From Pseudophaeomoniella oleicola (Eukaryota > Ascomycota > Eurotiomycetes > Phaeomoniellales > Phaeomoniellaceae), in contig QWDQ01000042.1 in the NCBI GenBank assembly GCA_003868215.1, positions 173,074-237,073 of the forward strand: a DNA stretch of 64,000 nt. The letters are read 5' to 3'. The stretch's first letter is position 1, and each line of letters opens with the position of its first letter. Positions 11,560 to 23,123 of this stretch are shown here, in pieces. A model generated the notes under the pieces. The model did not search any database, was not told the DNA's origin, and saw only the letters and a list, made by a program, of their open reading frames with translations. Made by a program: the position numbers and the translations under genes.

Positions 11560-13189
11560 TCAGAGATCGATGTCTTGCATCTCGGCACCTTCGCCTGCTC
11601 CTTTCTTGCCGTCGTTGTCGTCGTCGGAGTCATCTTCACTTTCGACGTCTGCTTCTTTGGCTTTCCCATTAGGTTTCGGTCGGTCAGCTAAGCCCACATC
11701 CTTGGCTGCTTCGAGTTCCTTGTCTGCTCTGTCTTCTCTTTCCTTTTCAGTCTCCGTGTCCGCGTCATCGCTCTCATCTTCTTGTTCGTCGCTCCCGTCA
11801 TCTTCGTCGTCGTCTTCATGCCGAGTATCCTTGGGTGGCGGCGTAGGAGGAACTTCTGGACCTGGACCACCGTCTTCGACACCTTCGGGTACCTCTGCTG
11901 CAGATAGAGCAGATGAACGTCGCTGGAGGCCTGGGCTAGTGGGGCTCATGGCCATTGGTTTACCCATCCGCTTCTCGAGAGATATTTGCGAGGCGTCGGA
12001 GAGATGGAGGTTGGTGTTGGAGACAGAGGCGGTGGGAAGTTGTTGTATGAACCCTGGAGAGAGAGGCCTCCCAACACCAGGAGTGCTACCTTGTCGCTCA
12101 GGTTGAGGGCGTTGCAGTTGTGATGGGGATTGCGTCGAGGTCGAGGACTGGGACTGGGACTGGGACTGGGACTGGGACTGGGACTGGGACTGGGACTGGG
12201 ACTGGGACTGGGACTGGGACTGGGACATGCTAGGATTGCTGCCTAAAACACGATCTTTGGGGTTTGCGTCAAGGTAATAAGCGCGGACACCAACTAGACG
12301 ACCTTCACGTTCACATCCCTCAACCCACTCCGGCCTCACCACTGGAATGTTCATTTCTCGCGCCTTCTCCCACTCACGACCTCGACCTTCTGTGCAGACG
12401 AAATGGGTAGTGTCAATCCTGACAGTCTCGGTCATCTTGGCACCTATTCTTTGAACGGCGGATGTGAGGCTTTCTTTCAGTGGCTGGGGCATTACACCTG
12501 GCGCAACTGTGATACCAGACAGGTCGGTCATTTTGTGTGTTCGGCATGTGAGAACGGGAGAAGTGTAAGTTCCACCGGTAGTTCGGAGGACGAGGTGGAA
12601 GGTGTATTCTGTGTCCACGGCAAGACCTGAAATCTTTGTCGCAAGCATCTCATGTGGTCTAGGTATGACACCAGCTTTGCTTCCATTGCGGTAGAGCGAC
12701 AGAGATCTAAGGGTCGACGTCGCAAGCTCTAAAGGGTCCCATTCCAGGACCAGTGAAGTCTGTGTCGCATTACGCAGGCGAAGAGTCGGCGCTGAAGGCG
12801 ACCGAAGACCGTAAGTGTTGAGGATTCGCGTTTGTAGAGACTGGAATGCCGCTGCTGCTTTTCTTTCTGCCTCGAAGTTCTGTTGCACCTCAATGTCGAC
12901 GATGGATCCAGATGTGATAGAAGGGGGAAGCAGGATAGATGGGAACTCGATCTAGCAAATTGGTCAGTCTGGTGAACCAAGTATGACGCTATAGCTCGCA
13001 ATCTCCTCGATAGTCCAGGTAGAAGTATCACAGTCTCATGCGCTGGAGATAATCTGCGACAAACGACAACATATCGGCGCATCACAGACATAAATCGCAG
13101 ACAAAAGGGAAGCTTACCAGTCGTTTGTCCTCTGTTAGAAGTACAGCGACGCCAGCGTCAACTTTACCAACAGTAAGCGACACAAGCAT
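11560..13189 (-). CDS. CHS5: Chs5-like exomer subunit (FN3-BRCT), 2 exons
   Basis: Scaffold of the exomer coat, which moves selected cargo such as chitin synthase from the trans-Golgi to the plasma membrane. Two exons, 13189-13118 (24 codons, starting MLVSLTVGKVDAG) and 12951-11560, with a 166 bp intron, giving 487 residues. The opening strand plus the segment VQQNFEAERKAAAAF is typical of Chs5. A fibronectin type III domain lies at about 76-163 and a BRCT domain at about 164-253 (THFVCTEG, PVVRPEWVEGC). A Ser-Gln dipeptide tract, a proline/serine linker and a long acidic tail (Asp/Glu blocks) follow. The first exon is very short and easily missed, but its sequence and phase match the family. 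Confidence 0.94.
12146..12226 (+). repeat. In-frame hexanucleotide microsatellite (GACTGG)n inside CHS5
   Basis: About 13.5 perfect copies of a 6 bp unit. Read on the minus strand it is TCCCAG and encodes alternating Ser-Gln. Because the period is six, copy-number change keeps the reading frame. Confidence 0.95.
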
Positions 13190-13707
13190 TTTGAATGTAT
13201 GAAGAAGGAGTCTAGGTCATTAGCACGTTTGCATCGTAATGGGTTCTTCCAAACAGCCTGGATATCGTGGTCGCTTCAGTATGATATTCAATACCCGTAA
13301 GAACTTGGGGAAACCGTAGCGGGAACACTCCGCCATGAGGCCAATTCAGGGTCAAGTCACACAAAAGGGGGAGATTTAGCAATCTATCTCAAAGACATCA
13401 AAATTTTCACGACTTTGTTGTCATGAATGCATATTTGCCATACTTGTACAGGGTATCATATAATCAAAGAGCAAGAAGTAATTGAGCGCCGCGCGTTTCT
13501 AGCCAACAAGTGGCCGACCAATTCGGCACCTTACACATCCCATCATTGCCAGCACGGCTGAACGTGACGTGGAATACCGCTCCATTGCCCATGTATAAGA
13601 TGTCCAGTAACTCGCGAGCCAGACAATGACACACGCCAGCAGTTCCTTTGTGTGAAAACAAATGGCGGAGTTTCTACACGTCTCCGGCTAGGGGCCGACT
13701 TTGTCGC
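13190..13707. other. Upstream region of CHS5, no gene seen
   Basis: About 520 bp between the CHS5 start and the 3' end of the next minus-strand gene. The 65-codon frame at 13464-13661 has no recognisable features. Confidence 0.4.
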
Positions 13708-14670
13708 TCACTTGTCAGATCGACGTGTCTGATGAAGGTCGCGATACGGTATATAATCTTTATGTGGCTCATGCGGTATTGATCGTGCCGAGAGCTTCGG
13801 TTTGAGTGAATCATGAGTCGAGTCTTTGCCTGGTATGGTATTATGTTTCGTTTTAAATGTTTGAGTAGCTGCTTGACGTGGTTGGAACGGTCCTTCCTGC
13901 GGTTTCCCTGCCGTCCCCTGGAACAGCTTCATCTTACGACTGGTCTTGGTATCTTTACCTCTAGACGTCTGTCCTACAACGTCCTGGAGCATCTCCCATC
14001 CAGTCCTTTTACCTGCAGCACCCGATGATTTTGCCAGCGACGTCCATTCGTCTTCGTTCACGCGCGAAGTGTGTTTTGGTCTAGTCATTCTCGTAGCGCC
14101 TCTAGTATCTGCCGTTGTCGCCGACTCAGAGGACTGTTCCTCATGTTGATTCTTGCGCCATCGGCGCCTCGCCTTGGCCACTATTGTGTCTATCATGGTT
14201 TCCGAGGATTTGTATGTCGCATTTCTGGAGCGAGTTTCTACCTCGTCGACCAAGAGTCTCGCTTCATGTTTGAGCTGTATGTGCGGTTCTGTCACAACTG
14301 CCCTGTTATATATTGAAACTTCGAGGCTGCCTCTGAGGTCCTCCTTGCCCTCGGCTAAGGCTTTCCCGTCGAGGTCGTAGCCTTTCTCCTTCAGCACTTC
14401 TCGTATTGCCTCGGTGATCCTTCGGCGGATTCGATTGCGAAATACTGCATGCTCATGAGATATCATGGGTATGACCGCCCACCAGAGTCTATCGAGAGGT
14501 TGGAATGCAAGTCTGTGTTCTTGGACCATACGTTGGAGAGAATATGGGCCCATCAAAACAAGTCGCCTTCCTCCCAAGGGAGTATAAGCAGGGGAATATT
14601 TGACCCGAACATATTTCAGACCTTTGATCTTGATACCAGTTAAATTCGTTTCTATAGGTACGAGGCGCAT
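13708..14670 (-). CDS. Unassigned fungal protein with an RnpA-like R-N-R segment
   Basis: Intronless frame of 320 residues that I do not recognise as a named fungal protein. The first 150 residues look folded and the rest is basic and low in complexity (many Thr, Arg, Lys, Ser). The segment DRLWWAVIP followed by AVFRNRIRRRITEAIREVL resembles the core of the bacterial RNase P protein (RnpA), where a beta strand leads into A-V-x-R-N-R-x-K-R-x-L-R-E; it nearly, but not fully, fits the published RnpA signature. An upstream GGRRLVLMGP could be the preceding strand. If real, this could be an organellar RNA-binding protein, but no clear mitochondrial presequence is visible. It is divergent from eIF1A. 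The coding call is fairly secure; the function is open. Confidence 0.7.
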   Translation of the reverse strand: MRLVPIETNLTGIKIKGLKYVRVKYSPAYTPLGGRRLVLMGPYSLQRMVQEHRLAFQPLDRLWWAVIPMISHEHAVFRNRIRRRITEAIREVLKEKGYDLDGKALAEGKEDLRGSLEVSIYNRAVVTEPHIQLKHEARLLVDEVETRSRNATYKSSETMIDTIVAKARRRWRKNQHEEQSSESATTADTRGATRMTRPKHTSRVNEDEWTSLAKSSGAAGKRTGWEMLQDVVGQTSRGKDTKTSRKMKLFQGTAGKPQEGPFQPRQAATQTFKTKHNTIPGKDSTHDSLKPKLSARSIPHEPHKDYIPYRDLHQTRRSDK

Positions 14671-15131
14671 CTCGGTTGATCCTAGAGAAATGGTACTGGC
14701 GACCTATACAGTTCGGTGCTGATCATACGGTCAGAAGCATTGTCGCCGCTAGGGACCCCAAGACACTGTTGTCTGGGTAAAGCAACTCCCAGCAAATAAT
14801 TTCCAACTTCCAGTGTGTGCTCTGCGGAGAATAAGGTGGTCTTTGAAATGGATAGGATGAGGCGTTTTTGGATTATCATGTTCACGGCGAACTCGAGTTG
14901 GCAAATCAGAAACGCAAGTTAAGTTACCAGTTTTGGAGATGTTCCCTTCCCGCACACAGTCACCAGCGACAAAGACTAACCGCCACACAAGTTTAACCCC
15001 ACCAAAAGACAATCAGTCGCCCCGATTACATCCTTCTTATTTCTATCGCTCTCTTGAACTTCTTTCTACATTTATTCATTCTACCAACAACCCTTGGAGG
15101 ACTGACACACTTGACAATCTAATAGTTCAAT
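14671..15131. promoter_or_regulatory. Bidirectional promoter region upstream of eIF1A
   Basis: About 460 bp between two divergent genes. The eIF1A side is C/T-rich from about 14990 to 15110, as is common for highly expressed fungal genes. No other gene is seen. Confidence 0.5.
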
Positions 15132-15822
15132 ATGCCCAAGAACAAGGGAAAGGTATGTTCTGCCTTCTCTTCTATGCTCTCACTACTCCTCGCTCCGCAA
15201 TACCATCGGGCACATGCCACCTCCACCGCCTCACCCACCTCTTCTACTTTCTAAGGCGCCCTCTTTTCTTTCGCCACCTGCTTGGATTATGCGTCAAAAG
15301 ATGGTCCGGATTACTAACGTCAACTGTTCTATAGGGTGGTAAAAATCGTCGTCGCGGGAAGAACGAAAATGATAACGAGAAGCGTGAATTGACCTTTAAA
15401 GAAGAGGGCCAAGAGTATGCCCAAGTCGTCAAAATGCTCGGCAACGGACGTCTAGAAGCTCTCTGTTTCGATGGAGAGAAGCGGCTCGCTCATATTCGTG
15501 GCAAACTCCGAAAGAAGGTGTGGATCAACCAGGGTGATATCATCTTATTAAGTTTGCGCGACTATCAAGATGAGAAGGGGGATGTTATTCTGAAGTACAG
15601 TGCCGATGAGGCCAGGTCGCTGAAGGCATATGGAGAGTTGCCAGAGAGTGCGAAGATCAACGAGACCGATACGTATGTTTTCACAAAACACAACTTTACG
15701 TCAAGCGAGGTACTGATAAAACATTCTACAGATACGGCCACGAGGGTCTCGAGGACAACGTCGAATTCGACGAGGACAGAGACAGCGAAGACGAGAAGGA
15801 GATTGATGTTGATGAGATTTAA
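15132..15822 (+). CDS. TIF11: Translation initiation factor eIF1A, 3 exons
   Basis: Binds the 40S subunit A site and promotes scanning and start-codon choice in the cytosol. Exons are 15132-15152 (7 codons, MPKNKGK), 15335-15672 and 15732-15822, with introns of 182 and 59 bp; the first intron has a perfect TACTAAC branch site near 15312. The product is 149 residues, close to yeast eIF1A. It has a basic N-terminal tail ([19 protein letters not shown]), an OB fold ([33 protein letters not shown]) and an acidic C-terminal tail ending in DVDEI. Reading through the second intron gives a false frame running to 16057; splicing restores the conserved acidic tail. Confidence 0.97.
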
Positions 15823-16452
15823 AAGTGGTGCAACGCAAGCACAGCCAACCGACAAGATACCCACCAAACCGGTTGCAGCAACACATTTCCTACCAAAAAA
15901 TGCGTTTATGACCCTCTTCACGAACTTTGGACTACTTCCGCCTCTTTCATCAGAACTCCATTTCGGCTTTATCCTCGACGATCGGAAACTACTCTCAGCT
16001 ACAGAATTCTCTGCTATCACGCACGACTTATGCATGATCAAAGACGAACAAGGATAGGGCGTTTCATTTGCGAGAATTTTCCGAATCGGCCTAGGACAAC
16101 GTATTAAGCCACGCATAAGAGTGGTCACAATGGTGGGGTGGATTGACTGAGATGAGTTTACAGGATCCAGTGGTCATTTTTCTGGTTGAAAAGAACCCCT
16201 TTTTCTTTTCCGAGTACGGATTGTTTTTGTCCTTGAGAGGGATTCCATTGCTTTTCCATTTGGCTTCAAATCATACATCTCATAGCACATACCGCTTCAT
16301 CGCTAGCTAGCTCTGCTTGAAGAAGAAAAAGTTGATCTCGACCCGTCCCACCTGCCTTAAATTTGCTTCCCGTGTCTCGTTATCCCAAAGTGTACATTTG
16401 GCCTTTCCCATACGTGAGACTACACGATATCATGCGAAAACGTTGCGGTCGT
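15823..16452. other. Convergent 3' region between eIF1A and XPF
   Basis: About 630 bp carrying the two 3' untranslated regions. The plus strand is T-rich near 16178-16215. No further gene is seen. Confidence 0.45.
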
Positions 16453-19310
16453 CTACTCGAATACAGACGTGTTGAAGAATTTTACAATCTGCCTCCCGCT
16501 CTCCTTTCCTATCAACGGATCCAGGTCTTCCAAGCTCATGTTCGCAACCTCCTGCACATTCGCCGTCTCGAGTGCCAAGCGTCCCAGCACCTTCGCGTCC
16601 ACACCGGGTACGCAACGCAGCATATCCTGCGGTGTCTGGTTAAAGGTGCGATCGCTCGGGTCCTCGTTCTCGGCGAGACCGGTCTGCACGGCCCTGAGCG
16701 GATCGGGTTCCTCTTGGTTCTTTTTCAGCTCTTCGAAGATCTCAGCGGTCTGGTAAGGGGAGGAGGACCAGATGATCTTGAGGCGCGGGAAGGAGAGGGT
16801 CAGGAGGACGAGTTTGGCTTGCAGGTCTTTACTGTCGCTGTCGGGGAGTTTGAGGGCGGAACCGGATGAGAGGTCGGCGAACGGGTCGAGGGTGAAGGAT
16901 TTGTTTTGGTCGAACTCGATCAGGAGCATCGGATGCTTGTAGTGTTGGAGCATCGTTTCTGCTTGGTTGAACAGACGGCCATTTCGAAAGGACTGGATAA
17001 GATCTTTGACGGACTTACGTTCGATACAAATGGTGGGCGAAAGAACATAGTCACCTACTGTAAGCTGGCAAGGCACTACTTCCATTGATCGGCCGTGGAG
17101 TAGAGACGGTAGAGCCGATCGGAATTCACGCACATCGACAACGACCGTTGGTGGTGCAGCCGTAGCAGCAAGACGTCCGCCGCCCGCAATTCTTGTGTTG
17201 ACTGTGCGAAGAAACTGTTCCTGAGGATCCAAAGGCCCGGCATCCCCCATCGTCACAGCCATGGTACCCTTTTCGCGAATGAGTCGTGAAAACGAATCCT
17301 TTTCGCGACGGACGGCGCTGAGATACCGCTGTTCCTCTGTGCTTCCGCCATAGTACATGAAATAAACACGGACATTACGATCGGTATGTGACGATCGGTA
17401 AACTTCGATCCGTCGAATAAACGCTGTATCCGGGTCATACATGATAATATGACGGGGTCTCAACTCCTCAAGTAAGTGGTCATCCATGTCACCATCAAAG
17501 GGGTGGACCACGACGAGATCGCTCATGTCAAAGAGTACCACATCATCGTCACTTGTTGAGCCTTCGAGCTCTTGAAGTGCAATCTCTGGTCTCTGCAACG
17601 CCTCGATGTTGACTAGCTGTATCTCTGCAAGTAGGCCCGCTACTTGCTCCGCCCTGTCATCGGTTCCCCCAGCTCCATTTGCACTTCTGCTTCCTGCTCC
17701 AGTAGCGCCACCTCCTCGGACCCGCCGACGCTTGTTGGGAGGTGGCTTTCCTCTCAGTGCATTTGGAAATGTCGAATCTTTGACACCATTGAGACTTTTT
17801 TGGTTTTCTTCGAACAGCGAAGAGCTGACTTTGGCGAAATTACGCCTCCATTCTAGATAATCTCTGAGTTTTTGCTGCATGAGGACGTTTGCAGACGGTT
17901 CATCCTCGTCGATGTCGTTTGTATCGTCCTCCGTACCACCGCTTGCTTTGAAGTGCATCGTCTGAAGATATTCTTTGATCTGGCGGCAGGTACGTTGATC
18001 ATTACACATTATAAGTACAACTGCGTTGGACTCATCTCGCACACTCGGATTGAAGTAAGCATCCCTCTCGATCTCATCGAGAATATCAGACAGGAGGCTC
18101 CACTTCGGTTGCTCTTCCAAAACAGATTGGAGTGTAGTGGGAAGTTCCGAATTCGGCAAATTGCTGCTGCCACCAACCCTGCCTCTATACACTCTGGATT
18201 TAGCAGTCTGGAAGATTGTGCTTGCAGCATCGAGAAATAGCCAGGGTGACTGGTTATGCCTCGTGGAACCAGGAGGTGGTGAGTGAGCTGCGAGGATTGT
18301 GTCCAGGTATTTCAGCAACGAAACAGAGTCATAACTCAGGAGTGAATGGAGTATTGAGCGTAGTACTGTCAGATCGTTGGCTATTTGTTTCGTTCTCCAG
18401 CTGACACGATGCCAAACCGGGTCAAGCTGCCTTCTGACGATGGCGTCAAAATTGCGGTGCAATGCGCTATCAAGTGTCCAGTCCTCCATCTCCAAACCCG
18501 AGTTCGCCTTTTTGAGTTCGCTTATGCTGACCTCTACGCATTCCATAATGGCGTTCTGGATTACCCTCATGGAATCTGTCATTGGAACTTCGAACTCAAT
18601 CACTTCGGCTTTCTTAGTCCCCTCCAGGGCCTCTGCAACTGTCGCTTGGAACCTAGGCCAAAGTGATGATTTACGGAGAAAGAGGTTGCGCATCATGTTC
18701 GACAGTGGTGCAAAACCGGTTGTGAAGGGTTCTGGACTGTCTGAGAAAGCTTTGAGGAACCCTATCTTGTTGAATTGGCGATATATTCGGACTATGAATG
18801 CCTCTGTAGATGTAGCAATCACCTTCTCGGCGTGTAATACCACCAGGCCAGTCACTGTCTCGGGATCCAGGAGCTTAGAGAGCAGATCGACCACGAGGAT
18901 TCTCGAGGTAACGCTCACTATGCCACCTTGCGAATATATCTTCTCTCTTGTTGCTACAGTAGCCTTGTCCGTATTGATCACCCGGAGACCCTTGGCAAGG
19001 GGACTTCGATTGACCGCATAGTGCTCGGCCAGCGCTTCTCCGATCCACTCGTTTTCCCTGTCATCTGCCCCGACAACGATGACCAAGCTGTTTCCGCTTG
19101 CATCGTGAGAGTGAAGGAAATTGGTGACTATCTTGAGGAGGCCAAGCCCACGCGCAAGTATGACAATCTCATCTTCAGCTCGAAGTTCACTGAAGATATC
19201 TTGCTGATATTTCTAGAGCGCATGAGCACATGGTAGGGGTCAGAAGCAGGCAATGTACTTACTAAGGGTAAAGATAACTTGATTGGCTGGTCCGGCTTCG
19301 ACGCCGGCAT
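16453..19310 (-). CDS. RAD1: XPF/Rad1 structure-specific DNA repair endonuclease, 2 exons
   Basis: Large subunit of the XPF-ERCC1 (Rad1-Rad10) nuclease, which cuts 5' of lesions in nucleotide excision repair and trims recombination flaps in the nucleus. Two exons: 19310-19263 (16 codons) and 19212-16453, with a 50 bp intron, giving 935 residues. The N-terminus after splicing reads KYQQDIFSELRAEDEIVILARG, the start of the inactive helicase-like half. The ERCC4 nuclease motif GDYVLSPTICIERKSVKD has E747, R748, K749 and D752 in place. A helix-hairpin-helix dimerisation domain ends the protein (MLRCVPGVDAKVLGRLALE). A glycine/arginine-rich linker (RRRVRGGG) sits near the middle. All catalytic residues are intact. 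It is convergent with eIF1A. Confidence 0.97.
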
Positions 19311-20173
19311 ATCAGCAGTTGGGAGACGGGACTGGAGGGAAGTAATGGTATACACCAGAGTGCCCTATTAAGGTGCGAACAATCATGATCTTCCGAGTAA
19401 GACGGATGTCTACACTTATTTCCTCTGAGTACACCCATACACCTATGCGGTTCCCGTCCCACCATGTTGTGGGGAAGTTGTTCAACAGCGGACCGGCGCG
19501 ATATTTATTTACGTTGCCTTACCGATTACATCTGGTGTACCTTTCTATCATAGGCACGAGATGATTAGTAGAGACCTAGCCGTACCAACTGTGTAAGAAG
19601 TTGTCAAAAGCGGAGTGCATTTTAGAGATCTGGTGTCATGCCAAAGTCATGTCACGATTCGTTCGTGCCTTGCCTGAGGTTGATATGGTTTCGGTCATAA
19701 TATCATCTCATTGTTCGTTGTCCCATCGTCTGTAGGAGTCCAGACAAAGTGCGTTCCCCTTCAAACGCATATTGAATTGATGTAATAAGATTCAGATCAG
19801 AAGCAGAGGGAATCCACGATGATTACAGCTTCCCAAGTTTCTACTTGTTTAGGCTTAATCTATCGATCTGCAATCTGACGATACCGATAAGTAGCAGCCG
19901 CGCTTCGACGTTTGATCGTCCCAGGAATACAGCGTAGAGCGAATGTCCTTACAACAGACTCAAGATCGTGGCGGCGAGGATATGAATCTACATTTTACTA
20001 ACTATATAGGTTCCAGTATTTCATGTTTCTTTGCAATAAGCAAACAGAAAGCGGTTGTTCACTACTCGTATCGTCATCCCTTACATCGCCGCTGACTTTG
20101 TTCCATAAGATATACATCGAAGTGATTGCGCAGATCTGTCTTCCACTCTCTATACTGTTCTTTGCACCTCCAC
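19311..20173. other. Intergenic, no gene recognised
   Basis: About 860 bp between the XPF start and the 3' end of the small gene, containing the XPF promoter. Short frames on both strands have no conserved features. Confidence 0.4.
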
Positions 20174-20454
20174 CTACTTGTTCAACTCAGCAGCTCTAGC
20201 CTTCAATTCATCCTTCGAAGCAGGCTCTGGCATCTCTGCACACCCTAGTCAATACACTGTAGTCTGCCACGCGCACCGGGAAGATTGAACTCACTGTCTG
20301 AGATTTGAGGGCCCTTGGAGGTGAAGTCCGATGCCTTCGCCTTGATAGAAGGGTTTTGGTCGGAGTCACCTCTCGACTCCGTGTTGTCACCTGATTTCAT
20401 GACCTTTTCGGTGATGTTGCTTTCGGCGTTTTCTTCACCTGGTAGATGAGGCAT
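20174..20454 (-). CDS. Small conserved-looking protein (73 aa), 2 exons
   Basis: I read exons 20454-20295 and 20235-20174 with a 59 bp intron (gtgagt donor, gtgcag acceptor), giving 73 residues. The protein is hydrophilic and charged, with no membrane segment or signal peptide. It ends in a helical Lys/Ala/Glu segment, ASKDELKARAAELNK. The unspliced frame would run on for only a few residues of unrelated sequence, whereas splicing gives a clean helix and stop, which supports the model. The style (disordered first half, short C-terminal helix) is common among small fungal proteins of unknown role. I do not assign a function. Confidence 0.65.
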
Positions 20455-21008
20455 TGTGGATGAGTATAATGGTTGATGGACGTAAATGGAGGACTGCGTT
20501 TCTCTCTTGAGAAGTAAGGAAGTAAATTGGGTTTGACGGGCTTGGGATAATGAAGGATGATGAAGATTAGGCAGTCAAATAACTTGAATAAATGGATTCG
20601 TATGTTGTATGTCGCATGTCCTGCCGTTGTCCCGCTCATGACGTATTGCGTTTACCCCAGCCGAGCGTCAAAAGCAAGTGCAGGTCTCGACTTCCGGCCC
20701 GCATTATTATTGTACCGCTAGCAAAGATGGCCGAGTCGATCTATCGATAAGTCAACTGCCGTGCTATGAAAGTGAGGATGCTAATAGTGCCTGGACTCTC
20801 TTTTTGTTTTATAAAAATACTGCTTCTCTGGTCTATCATGCCCTATCCGCATCCTAAGGAGGTTCTGTAACCCAGACATGAGCTCCAATCCCCCCTATCT
20901 TCAATGCAGTTTTGTCTTCATCATGTGTATCATAAGATCATCAGCTTCTACTGCACCATTCTAGTGCACTGCGTTCTATGGTTATCTATATCTAGATCCG
21001 TCGGCCTC
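20455..21008. other. Intergenic, promoter of the 73 aa gene
   Basis: About 550 bp with no coding signal. It separates two minus-strand genes. Confidence 0.4.
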
Positions 21009-22144
21009 TCAAACTGGGTTGGCAGTTGATACTCTTTGCTCGGCAGGCCAAACGACCCAAGCCAGAGCCACCGCAAGCTTCATGCCGGCGGCAAACCACA
21101 AAGCACCGCACATTCCAGCAGCGCTTCGGAACATGAACCCGCCAACAACCCCTCCCAAAAAAAGTCCCGCTATGCCAGCAAAACGTCTGTTTCTCTTTTC
21201 GTTGTGGAATATATCGTCTCGTACCTTCTTCCACGCTGCGAGCCCTTCCTTGTGAGGCAAGATCTCCGTAACCTCGGACATGAAGTCGTAGTATAGAGTG
21301 CTTAACACTGTCGTTGGTAATTCGTTGATTCCGAGGACGCGACTCAATGACACTTGGCCACTGGCTTGGAAGGCAAGTAGGGCGATTGGCGCCAAATCAG
21401 CCCAGTTCAGGTCTCCGGAGGTGATTCCGTCATATTCGCCATCCGTGTGTCTGTGGTTGCCTGAGCTAAAGACCCCGGTACGGAAAGGCTGATTCGACAC
21501 AAGTCCTACAGTTACCAGTGAGGCGGCAATGACAATGAAGAGGAACTGAATGGCGAAAGAGCAGGCGAAGCAGCCTCTACTGGTAGAAGGCCTCGGGCTA
21601 TCCGGTCTGACGACAAAGGTTGGGAATGGTACACGGTGTAGAGTCGCAAAGAAGAATGCTCCTACACAGAATGATCCGATTGACACGAGAGACTTCAGGT
21701 ATTGTGCTGGATGGTTGGAGACAGGTTGTCTCGTCAATCCAAGGGCAGTGAAGATTGTGTTTCCTGCTTTAGTTAGCGACGAGGCACCATTCAAGCTGGG
21801 CATCATATACCGGTTTGCATTGATACGAAGCAAGACCAAGAATTGAAAGCCACGCTGTCAATGAGGCCAGAGGTGAAAAAGAGAGCGGCGATAACGAAGT
21901 TGGTGTATCGTTTGGTAATAGGTTGCAACAAGTGGTCTTTAGCAGAGGCCGTCACGGATACGATTCTCGTAGAACCGTAATTGACGCTTGTCATCGAGCC
22001 ATCAGGGGAAGTCTGCCTGGAGGGACCATCTTGCTTCAGCGTACTTTCGTCTGGACAAGTATGTGTAGCACAGGATAGCTGCGGGTTAGCATAGTCGATA
22101 TTGGCTATGGTCGTAGACCTGGACAAATCATTTGGATCTGCCAT
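21009..22144 (-). CDS. DUF1275 (YoaK-type) integral membrane protein, 2 exons
   Basis: Multi-pass membrane protein of the DUF1275 family, whose members are widespread in bacteria and fungi; transport is suspected but unproven. Exons 22144-21811 and 21763-21009 with a 47 bp intron give 362 residues. The N-terminal 75 residues are hydrophilic and probably cytosolic. Family-type segments include FVIAALFFTSGLIDSVAFNS, then after splicing MQTGNTIFTALGL (the conserved Gln-Thr-Gly-Asn, which only the spliced product contains), and IALLAFQASGQVSLSR. Pairs of glycine-rich helices end the protein (FAGIAGLFLGGVVGGF). No neighbour suggests a substrate. Confidence 0.9.
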
Positions 22145-23123
22145 AGTGCTGCAACGAGAGGATGAAACGGGATGCTGAACCAGGAAAACCTCAAGGAGAC
22201 AGAGGAGATATAGAACATATGAGAGGCATTGCCAAGAGTCCGACGGGGAGCACAATGACAACAACAGAGGATTGAAAAGCATATGTGATGTGTACACCGT
22301 TGTACAGCCTCAGAGTCATAAACTCCGTCTTCCTTGGCGAGAATGCTGCAGCAACAGTCCTTGCAGCTCCTACCTTGTACACGCTTGGCTCGCATTGGGT
22401 TTGGCCTATTACATCGCTTTCAGTGAGTATAGTATGGCCAAGACAACGGACAGAGTACGGGAGTAGATCTAGACAGTAGATCATCAGATGGCCAAGAAGG
22501 GTGGCTGCGTCAAGCAATCAGGATAGTGGACTTGAAAATTGTAACAAGTTCTGTTTCACGGCGAAGACAGATATATACGTGCCGCCATTATCACCTCGTT
22601 AATCTAAAGACTCCCGATATGGACGATTCATGCCGAAAGTACGCGATTGTTGAGAAGAGCGGTGGTTGGAAGTGAGCAAAGTTGATTCGTCCGCCCATCG
22701 GTAATCGAGAATCTAGGTCTGGGCACTCTTGGCAGGAGATAGGGAGGACGTTCCGCCTTGTGTTTATGTACGTACGTGAGTATGAACACAGCCTCGTTCT
22801 TCAATAACTTGCTCCTTACTATCGGTATGGCCAGTAGATAGACATTCACGATAACTTGCTTAAAGCTTGTCGGATACACTGTTGCATCTCATTCGACACA
22901 TTTCTGACGAATTGCAATCAGCTTGTAATTCTTATCCTCAAGAGGCTTCCTTGGCACTATGGATAGCGAGTACACGATCTCTGGTGAAACAATCTCTGAC
23001 CGCCAAACCATACTTTTGTCATCTACTGATCATGGGTTGGAAATTTTCATGAAAGCGCCCAGTATTACAAATCTGTAGCCTTCTCAACTCATCGTTGCTC
23101 GGACATAATCCCACTTCTTGGAT
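22145..23123. other. Intergenic, no gene recognised
   Basis: About 980 bp between the DUF1275 start and the 3' end of the 6PGDH paralog. Many short frames overlap on both strands without conserved motifs. Confidence 0.4.

Noticed and set aside
15335-16057. 222-codon read-through frame downstream of eIF1A
   Set aside because: It reads through a clear intron; splicing at 15673-15731 gives the conserved acidic C-terminus and stop at 15822.
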